Shown: positions 5,827 through 11,540 of the stretch, piece by piece
Layout of the letters: every line of letters starts with the position of its first letter
How positions within the stretch are numbered: the first letter of the stretch is position 1
NCBI GenBank assembly: GCA_002366725.1
Contig: DFBT01000060.1
Coordinates: 2,142-16,054, forward strand
From: Caldifarciminota bacterium UBA3073
GTDB lineage: Bacteria; Hydrothermota; UBA3073
Length of the DNA: 13,913 bases
Reading direction: 5' to 3'
Notes under the pieces: generated by a model
What the model saw: the letters and a program-made list of their open reading frames with translations, nothing else
What the model was told of the DNA's origin: nothing
Databases searched by the model: none
Translations under genes and position numbers: made by a program

Positions 5827-6810
5827 ATGGGCGATATTGAGAGCATAGAGAAACTGAAGACGGCGAAGGAGAAAATTCTGAACGAGCTGCATAAGGTCAT
5901 CGTAGGGCAGGACGATGTGATAGAACAGGTACTCATCTCACTCCTTGCTGGAGGGCATTCTCTCCTTCTGGGTGTGCCCGGTCTCGCCAAGACACTGATA
6001 GTAAATACGCTTGCGAGGACGCTTTCCCTCTCTTTTCAGAGGATACAGTTTACCCCCGACCTCATGCCTTCGGACATAACTGGCACCGAGATATTGGAGG
6101 AGGAGAGGAAGACGGGGAAGAGAGAATTCAGGTTTTTGAATGGTCCCGTATTTGCCAACATAATTCTCGCCGACGAAATCAATAGAACACCCCCAAAGAC
6201 ACAGGCTGCTCTTCTTCAGGCGATGCAGGAATACAAGGTCACCGCCGGAGGGAAGACATACGAACTCGAGCTGCCGTTTTTCGTTCTGGCGACCAGAAAT
6301 CCCATAGAGCAAGAGGGGACATATCCGCTTCCGGAGGCGCAGCTCGACAGATTTATGTTTGAAATTGTAATAGATTACCCAAAGCCAGAGGAAGAGGTGA
6401 GAATCGTTGAAACCACGACGAGTGCCTATACGAGCGAGATAAATGCCGTGATTGGAAGGGTTGAGATACTCGAATTACAGAACCTCGTCCGCAGGGTCCC
6501 GATATCCGACAGCATGGTGAGAGATGTGGTGAGAATCATAGGACTCACCAGACCTTCTAATAACTCGGATGTACCAAAATTCATAAGGGAATGGGTGACA
6601 TGGGGTGCCTCGCCAAGGGCGTCTCAGTATGTGGTATTGGGTGCAAAGGCAAAGGCATTACTGGATGGAAGAACCGCGCCATCTATGGCGGATGTGCAGT
6701 TTGCATTGAAGCCTGTATTGAGGCATAGACTGATATTAAACTTTGCCGCAGAGGCAGATAATGTCACCACCGGTGATGTGATCGAGAAGTTGATAAAAGA
6801 GGTGATGTGA
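5827..6810 (+). CDS. MoxR-family AAA+ ATPase
   Basis: AAA+ ATPase of the MoxR (AAA_3) family, thought to act as a chaperone-like remodeller of partner proteins, often von Willebrand factor A proteins. The 327 residues contain Walker A GVPGLAKT (49-56, Lys55), the family block IQFTPDLMPSDITG (73-86), Walker B IILADEINR (112-120), sensor 1 ATRNPIEQEGTYPLPEAQLDRF (155-176) and the C-terminal lid (WVTWGASPRASQY). All key residues are intact. The ATG at 5827 has GGAGG five bases upstream. The next gene, ten bases downstream, is a PorV/PorQ-type barrel; the DUF58 and VWA genes that usually follow moxR are absent. The natural partner is therefore not obvious. The family call is secure, the function is not. 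Confidence 0.93.
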   Translation: MGDIESIEKLKTAKEKILNELHKVIVGQDDVIEQVLISLLAGGHSLLLGVPGLAKTLIVNTLARTLSLSFQRIQFTPDLMPSDITGTEILEEERKTGKREFRFLNGPVFANIILADEINRTPPKTQAALLQAMQEYKVTAGGKTYELELPFFVLATRNPIEQEGTYPLPEAQLDRFMFEIVIDYPKPEEEVRIVETTTSAYTSEINAVIGRVEILELQNLVRRVPISDSMVRDVVRIIGLTRPSNNSDVPKFIREWVTWGASPRASQYVVLGAKAKALLDGRTAPSMADVQFALKPVLRHRLILNFAAEADNVTTGDVIEKLIKEVM

Positions 6811-6820
6811 GGAGGCTCGT

Positions 6821-7732
6821 ATGAGATATGTAAGATGGGTGGCGATAATGGTTCTTCTCTCCGTGGGTATTGGTAAGGCGAATATAATAGACGACGCAAG
6901 AGATTTCTTCAATTCGAAGAGCGCGGGTATGGGTATACCGTCTCTTAAGCTCGGTGTGGGGGCAAAAAACCTCGCACTCGGCGGCGGGATTTTATCCAGG
7001 GATGCAACCCTCCTATTCTGGAATCCCTCGCTGATACCTCTTGTGTCGGGATTTAACGCATCGTTCTCGCATTCATCCCAGTTCCTGGGCACGAGATATG
7101 AATTCGCGGGAATGGTGTGGGGTGACGAGATAAGTGGTTATGGAATCGGCGCCAAGTATTTCACAGCGGGTGACATCGAGTTGAGAGACTCGAGGCAAAT
7201 GCTTTATGGCACTTACTCCCCCTTCAGCCTCGTCTCTTATTTCTCGTATGGGAGAAAATCGGGTGATATATGGTTGGGGGGTTCCTTTAAATACATATAC
7301 GAGAGGTGTCATGTATACAGTCTCAGGGGATATGCGATGGATTTTGGATTCAATTATATTCCCATTTCCACACTTAACGTTGCCTTTGCTGTGTCAAATA
7401 TGGGGCCTCGGGTTAGTTATGGTATAGAGGGTTCCACACCGATTAAACTTCCACTCACATTCGAGTTCAGCACGGGATACGAGTTCAAGAAATTTGGTTT
7501 TTCTGCCTCATTCAGAAAGGCACTCGATGAGGTATTTACAGCCGGCGTGGGGGTTGAGTATACACCCAATCCGTATATAACCCTGAGAATGGGGGAGAGG
7601 GTCGGATACGATTTAATGGGGGCATCTTTTGGCTTCGGTGTAAATTACGCCAGACTCGCATTGGATTATGCCTATCTTCCCTTTGAGCTCGATCTCGGCA
7701 GTTCACACCATATTACAATAGCAATAAAGTGA
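6821..7732 (+). CDS. PorV/PorQ-family outer-membrane protein
   Basis: Predicted outer-membrane beta-barrel of 303 residues. A signal peptide is clear: MRYVR, then a hydrophobic core WVAIMVLLSVGIGKA, with likely cleavage near residue 20. The mature N-terminus has the family signature LKLGVGAKNLALGGG (42-56) and DATLLFWNPS (61-70), where relatives have GARAxALGGA and DATAxYWNPAG. The remainder alternates aromatic and Gly residues in strand-like segments and ends HHITIAIK, a plausible last barrel strand. In Bacteroidetes, PorV is the shuttle component of the type IX secretion system, but the family is broader (FadL-like barrels), so a transport or secretion role is inference. It is preceded by GAGGAGG and lies ten bases after moxR, so it is almost surely co-transcribed with it. 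Confidence 0.85.
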   Translation: MRYVRWVAIMVLLSVGIGKANIIDDARDFFNSKSAGMGIPSLKLGVGAKNLALGGGILSRDATLLFWNPSLIPLVSGFNASFSHSSQFLGTRYEFAGMVWGDEISGYGIGAKYFTAGDIELRDSRQMLYGTYSPFSLVSYFSYGRKSGDIWLGGSFKYIYERCHVYSLRGYAMDFGFNYIPISTLNVAFAVSNMGPRVSYGIEGSTPIKLPLTFEFSTGYEFKKFGFSASFRKALDEVFTAGVGVEYTPNPYITLRMGERVGYDLMGASFGFGVNYARLALDYAYLPFELDLGSSHHITIAIK

Positions 7733-7747
7733 GGTACAGACGGGAGT

Positions 7748-7813
7748 GTATCAGAGTATCAGAGTTATCAGAGTATCAGAGTTATCAGAGTATCAGTGGA
7801 TCAGAGGATCGGG
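7748..7813. repeat. Tandem array of 8-9-bp GTATCAGA units
   Basis: Eight consecutive units alternate between the 8-mer GTATCAGA and the 9-mer GTTATCAGA, then decay through GGATCAGA to a final degenerate GGATCGGG. It begins 15 bases after the porV-like stop codon. A short antisense echo (TATTCTGAT) lies at 7842-7850. Too short and without spacers to be CRISPR. Confidence 0.9.
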
Positions 7814-7865
7814 TTTGAGGGGTTTATACTCGATCTTCTGGTATTCTGATATGCTTTGTAACTGA

Positions 7866-7890
7866 TTACGCTTAACGCCTTACGCTTTAC
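7866..7890. repeat. Heptamer array TTACGCT
   Basis: Three 7-bp units (TTACGCT, TAACGCC, TTACGCT) plus a four-base partial follow each other without gaps. It is the second of four distinct arrays between porV and topA. Confidence 0.7.
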
Positions 7891-7917
7891 TATATTCATC
7901 CCAGCTACACCAAACGA

Positions 7918-7959
7918 GTGGAAGGTGAAATGTGGGATGTGAAATGTTTAATGTGGAAG
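7918..7959. repeat. Heptamer array of GTGAAAT-like units
   Basis: Six exact 7-bp steps, starting and ending with GTGGAAG and containing two copies of GTGAAAT plus the variants GTGGGAT and GTTTAAT. Every unit begins with GT, so the 7-bp phase is kept over 42 bases. Confidence 0.75.
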
Positions 7960-7986
7960 GAAGTTTTGAGTTTTTGTAGTTTTCAT

Positions 7987-8014
7987 TTACTGCTTACTGC
8001 CTACTGCATACTAT
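7987..8014. repeat. Heptamer array TTACTGC
   Basis: Two TTACTGC units, then CTACTGC and a decayed ATACTAT, in strict 7-bp phase. It ends nine bases before the topA ATG, so it occupies the place where a ribosome binding site would be expected. Confidence 0.75.
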
Positions 8015-8023
8015 TTTTATTCT

Positions 8024-10204
8024 ATGTCAAAAGACCTGATCATAGTTGAATCACCCACGAAGGCGCGCACTATAAAGCGGTACCTGGACAAAGGGTATGA
8101 GGTGGCATCTTCGAGTGGACATATATTGGATCTTCCGGGGAATAAACTGGGTGTGGATATCGAGAAAGATTTTGAACCATCCTATGTTCCCATAAAGGGT
8201 AAGGGAAAGATAATCAAGGAACTAAAGCAAATCTCCAAGAAGTCCGGGAGGGTGATACTCGCAACGGACCCCGACAGAGAGGGAGAGGCAATTGCGTATC
8301 ACATTCAGAAGGTTATAGAGAGGGAGGGAGAGAGGGTTCTCTTCTACGAGATTACGGAGGAAGGTGTGACTAAAGCCCTCAAGAATCCCGGCAAGATAAA
8401 TATGTCAAAGGTGAATGCACAGGTGGCAAGGAGGATACTCGATAGACTTGTAGGCTATACCGTCTCTCCACTTCTGTGGAAGGTGTTCAAGAAATCCACA
8501 CTATCGGCTGGCAGGGTGCAATCGGTTGCCCTGAGACTCGTATGTGAGAGAGAAAGCGAGATAAGAAGTTTTGTACCACAAGAATACTGGAATGTAACGG
8601 TTCGGCTGAGTTCACCGAAGACTGTCAGGCTACAAAAGGAAGAGACCAAAGACGAATTTGACGCAAAATTGTTGAGGCTCAAGCCAAAGACGGAAAAGGA
8701 GGCGGGAGAAGTCGTAGGTGATATCTCCGAGAAGAAGTTCGTGGTGAAGAGTTTCAGGGAAGGGAAAAAATTGAGACATCCGAAACCACCATATATCACA
8801 AGTACCCTTCAGCAAGATGCGTCGGCGAATTTAAGTATGACCGCATCCCGCACGATGAAGGTGGCGCAGGAATTATTTGAGGGTGTAGAGGTAGGTGGAA
8901 AAGCAATTGGCTTGATAACATATATGAGGACAGACTCTGTAAGAATAGCGGGAGAGAAGATAAAGGAAGCAAGGAAGTTTATAAAAGACACATACGGTGA
9001 GGAATTTATACCTCAGAAACCAAATATATATAAGGAGAAGAAGGGTGCCCAGGGAGCGCACGAGGCGATTCGACCCACGACCCTGAAACTTCCACCCTCA
9101 AAGGTGAAACGGTACCTGACATATGACCAGGATAGATTATACAATATGATATGGAGGAGGTTCCTCTCATCCCAGGGCGCTGCGGCGGTATACAGTACAA
9201 GGAAGTCGATTATAGAAGCGGGTAAGTACGAATTCGAAGCAGCTTCAGAGATGCTGGACTTCCTGGGATTTCTCTCGATAGCGGGAATCAAGGAGAAAGA
9301 GGGCGATGAGGTCCCGAAACTGAGAGAGGGAGAGGTGTTGTCCCTTGTCTCTATCAAAAAGGAGCAGGAATTTACAAAACCGAAGCCGAGATATACAGAG
9401 GGTAGTATGGTAAAGGAACTCGAGGCGAGGGGTATAGGTAGACCCTCTACTTACGCACCCATAATATTTACCATTATACAGAGGGGTTATGTAAGAAAAG
9501 AGAAGGGTAAACTTGTGCCAACCGAACTCGGTGAGATGGTAAACAGGGTTCTTGTCAAAAATTTTTCCGAGTTATTTGATGTGAAATTCACGAAGGAGAT
9601 GGAGGAACAACTCGACAGAGTTGAGGCGAGAGACATTGAAAAAAAGGAACTTCTGTCCGACTTCTACGGGAAATTTTCTAAATCTATCGGAAGATTCGAT
9701 ACGAAGGAGGCGAGAGAGTCCCTTGAAGAACTTACCGATGAGATATGTGAAAAATGCGGCAAGCACATGGTTATAAAGATCGGCAAATACGGAAGATTCC
9801 TCGCCTGTTCGGGATATCCGGAGTGCAAAAACACGAGACCACTCAACAGAAATTCTGGTGTAGAAAAAATTGGGGAGAAATGTCCCCTATGTGGTAAAGA
9901 CCTCGTGATAAAGAATTCACGATACGGTAGATTTATCGCCTGCAGTGGATATCCCGATTGTAAGTTCACAAAGCCACTCGGGACCGGTGTCAGATGCCCC
10001 GAATGCGGAGGAGAAATAGTGGAAAGAAGAACAAAGAGGGGAAAGATATTTTATGGGTGTAAAAACTACCCGAAGTGTCACTTTTCAATGTGGAATCACC
10101 CCGTCCAGAAAGATTGTCCCAAATGTGGTTACGGCATTATGGGGGAAAAAGGTAAATTTCTTGTGTGTCCCAAATGTGGGGCTAAAGTACCACTTGGTGT
10201 CTGA
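8024..10204 (+). CDS. topA: DNA topoisomerase I (type IA), with four C-terminal zinc motifs
   Basis: Relaxes negatively supercoiled DNA by transient single-strand cleavage. The 726 residues show the whole type IA layout. The Toprim domain has LIIVESPTKARTIKRYL (5-21, catalytic Glu9) and ATDPDREGEAIAYHI (80-94, Asp82 and Asp84). SAGRVQSVALRLVCERE lies at 161-177. The catalytic tyrosine is Tyr300 in ITYMRTDSV, and QGAHEAIRPT (343-352) and GIGRPSTYAPI (470-480) follow. At the C-terminus there are three canonical C4 topoisomerase zinc fingers (Cys575/578/595/601, 620/623/640/646, 658/661/679/685) and a fourth, shorter CxxC...CxxC ribbon (698/701/715/718). The ATG at 8024 gives the classic N-terminus MSKDLIIVESPTKA but has no ribosome binding site; a heptamer repeat sits there instead. 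No consensus promoter is visible between porV and topA. Confidence 0.97.
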   Translation: MSKDLIIVESPTKARTIKRYLDKGYEVASSSGHILDLPGNKLGVDIEKDFEPSYVPIKGKGKIIKELKQISKKSGRVILATDPDREGEAIAYHIQKVIEREGERVLFYEITEEGVTKALKNPGKINMSKVNAQVARRILDRLVGYTVSPLLWKVFKKSTLSAGRVQSVALRLVCERESEIRSFVPQEYWNVTVRLSSPKTVRLQKEETKDEFDAKLLRLKPKTEKEAGEVVGDISEKKFVVKSFREGKKLRHPKPPYITSTLQQDASANLSMTASRTMKVAQELFEGVEVGGKAIGLITYMRTDSVRIAGEKIKEARKFIKDTYGEEFIPQKPNIYKEKKGAQGAHEAIRPTTLKLPPSKVKRYLTYDQDRLYNMIWRRFLSSQGAAAVYSTRKSIIEAGKYEFEAASEMLDFLGFLSIAGIKEKEGDEVPKLREGEVLSLVSIKKEQEFTKPKPRYTEGSMVKELEARGIGRPSTYAPIIFTIIQRGYVRKEKGKLVPTELGEMVNRVLVKNFSELFDVKFTKEMEEQLDRVEARDIEKKELLSDFYGKFSKSIGRFDTKEARESLEELTDEICEKCGKHMVIKIGKYGRFLACSGYPECKNTRPLNRNSGVEKIGEKCPLCGKDLVIKNSRYGRFIACSGYPDCKFTKPLGTGVRCPECGGEIVERRTKRGKIFYGCKNYPKCHFSMWNHPVQKDCPKCGYGIMGEKGKFLVCPKCGAKVPLGV

Positions 10205-10215
10205 TTCTGTTTTTT

Positions 10216-10275
10216 AGGACGCACCTGCCTGTCCATACGGATCCGTAGGGACCGGTAGGCGGGGATTAACACAGA
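10216..10275 (-). repeat. 60-bp dispersed repeat, copy 2 (hairpin-forming)
   Basis: Reverse complement of 2651-2710 with two mismatches in 60. One mismatch changes the outer arm CCTGCCT to CCCGCCT, slightly weakening the stem; the central palindrome TACGGATCCGTA is intact. It begins 12 bases after the topA stop codon. Confidence 0.85.
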
Positions 10276-10331
10276 CCAACTTTGATTTTTTTAGAAGAAT
10301 TATTTTCTTTATCTATTTGTGTGCATTGCTG

Positions 10332-10350
10332 CCCCGACGGTATATCGGGG
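10332..10350. repeat. Short GC-rich hairpin
   Basis: CCCCGA (10332-10337) and TCGGGG (10345-10350) are perfect complements around a 7-base loop. It is not followed by a T run, so a terminator is unlikely. Confidence 0.55.
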
Positions 10351-10362
10351 TGAATGTTTATC

Positions 10363-10381
10363 CCTGCCTGCGGCAGGCAGG
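10363..10381. repeat. Short palindrome sharing arms with the 60-bp repeat
   Basis: CCTGCCTG (10363-10370) and CAGGCAGG (10374-10381) are perfect complements around CGG. The outer seven bases of each arm are the same as the arms of the 60-bp element, so it looks like a reduced member of the same palindromic family. Confidence 0.7.
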
Positions 10382-10503
10382 TGTATTTAGTGCATCTTCT
10401 GGGATAAATTTTGTTGGCGTATTTACCTTTTTGAGATACCACCGCATAACTTACCCAATTACCGCATTTTTAGAATCCTTACCCCAGGTTTCAAATTTTA
10501 CCG

Positions 10504-11442
10504 ATGCTATTCCGTCTGTTGTTGGGTTTAATAGGACTTGTCCTGTATCCGTTCAGGAAGTTAAAAAATCCTCCGTCTACCGTGGAAAAGGTAGTCTATC
10601 TCTTGTGGAGCGGGATAGGAAATGCAGTTATGGCTCTCCCCGCCATAAGTGCCCTACTGGATGAATGTGGGAACAAACTCTTGGTATATGCAATACATCC
10701 CGCAGCGGGGAAACTTTTATCCCCATCCAATGTCGTTGTAATGCCCGTTCTCAAGTCCCCATTTGGATTTTTGGATACCGCAAAAAACCTGCATCGGGTG
10801 CACCCCCAAATTTCCATAACAAACTTTTCCTCTCCCACATTTCTAACCTCCTTCCTCTCATATATTTCGGGGGCAAGATACCGAATGGGATACAACAGGG
10901 GAATGAGGGGGATTCTATTCAATATTCCGCTTCAAGCGGAGAGGATGAGTGAGAGAAAGGCGGATACACAGGCAGTTGAACAGCTATTCTCTCAGAAGAC
11001 AGATTTTCAACCAACCGTGCCAAGATGTGAAGGATTCGGAAGGCGATTTCTCTCTGACTCCTTGGAGGGTGCCACGGTCATCCTCATGGGTGGGGAGGCG
11101 GATAGGGAGGTAATTGAGAGGATGAAGACCAAGAAGCGGATCTACAGATACATAGAAGACATCCCGAAGACGGCGGACCTCATAAGTAAGTTTTCACTTT
11201 TCCTATCGGGGGATACGGGTCTCATGCATATAGCGTCGTCGGTCGGGGTTCCCGTTATAGCGATATTTGGTCCAACAGACCCCGTAAAGAACAGGCCCGG
11301 CGGCGATGTGAGAATAATAAGGAGAGAGCTGCCCTGCAGTCCCTGTTATAGATACAGGGTACCGAGGTGCAAGAGACGAGACTGTCTCGACATCCCAGTT
11401 TCGGAGGTTTTGAAGGAAGTGAAGCAGAGAATGGGGACTTAA
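10504..11442 (+). CDS. Glycosyltransferase family 9 (heptosyltransferase-like)
   Basis: A GT-B enzyme of the ADP-heptose:LPS heptosyltransferase family (WaaC/WaaF/WaaQ-like), presumably adding a sugar to a cell-surface glycan at the inner face of the cytoplasmic membrane. Of the 312 residues, the N-terminal LLWSGIGNAVMALPAISAL (33-51) is the family's first GT-B motif, and the nucleotide-sugar site is SGDTGLMHIASSVGVPVIAI plus FGPTDP (235-260). After it comes CSPCYRY and later Cys289 and Cys294, typical of GT9 tails. The first about 20 residues are hydrophobic with basic flanks and may bind the membrane. The ATG at 10504 has no clear ribosome site. Whether the acceptor is lipid A core or another glycan cannot be told, and the neighbours do not form a full LPS cluster. 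Confidence 0.9.
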   Translation: MLFRLLLGLIGLVLYPFRKLKNPPSTVEKVVYLLWSGIGNAVMALPAISALLDECGNKLLVYAIHPAAGKLLSPSNVVVMPVLKSPFGFLDTAKNLHRVHPQISITNFSSPTFLTSFLSYISGARYRMGYNRGMRGILFNIPLQAERMSERKADTQAVEQLFSQKTDFQPTVPRCEGFGRRFLSDSLEGATVILMGGEADREVIERMKTKKRIYRYIEDIPKTADLISKFSLFLSGDTGLMHIASSVGVPVIAIFGPTDPVKNRPGGDVRIIRRELPCSPCYRYRVPRCKRRDCLDIPVSEVLKEVKQRMGT

Positions 11443-11540
11443 AAGTTGGGACGCTGATTTACGCGGGTGTATGGGGAGACGGGAATATTGCGGGTTCTCT
11501 GATTGAGTTTTTGATATTAACTGTATGCTTGAAAGAAAAA
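11443..11540. other. Short gap between GT9 and C25 peptidase genes
   Basis: Holds a GACGCTGATTTACGCGGG stretch near 11450-11467 that weakly resembles the dispersed 10-11-bp repeat family. A TTGAGT (11503-11508) and a TATGCT (11524-11529) are spaced at 15 bases, which is a poor promoter match. The start at 11541 has only a weak GAAAG upstream. Confidence 0.4.

Larger units (their letters stand above)
10205..10503. other. Hairpin-rich intergenic region between topA and the GT9 gene
   Basis: About 300 bases without a gene. It contains the second copy of the 60-bp repeat just after the topA stop, a T-rich stretch at 10282-10291, two adjacent short hairpins at 10332-10381, and an AT-rich stretch up to the next start. 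No consensus promoter or classical rho-independent terminator (stem directly followed by Ts) is visible, although the 60-bp hairpin could stall or protect the topA transcript. Confidence 0.65.

Noticed and set aside
7748..7813. CRISPR array
   Set aside because: Units are only 8-9 bp, directly contiguous, with no spacers and no cas genes nearby.
7831..7851. Long hairpin between the GTATCAGA array and its antisense echo
   Set aside because: Pairing is interrupted by several mismatches and the complementarity follows from low-complexity units.
10216..10291. Rho-independent terminator after topA
   Set aside because: The hairpin is strong but the T-rich stretch begins several bases past the repeat and the same element occurs where no gene ends upstream (2651-2710), so a dispersed repeat is the simpler reading.
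10317..10664. 115-codon plus-strand open frame overlapping the GT9 start
   Set aside because: It is built from hairpin repeats and then runs out of frame through the well-supported GT9 gene; composition is not protein-like.
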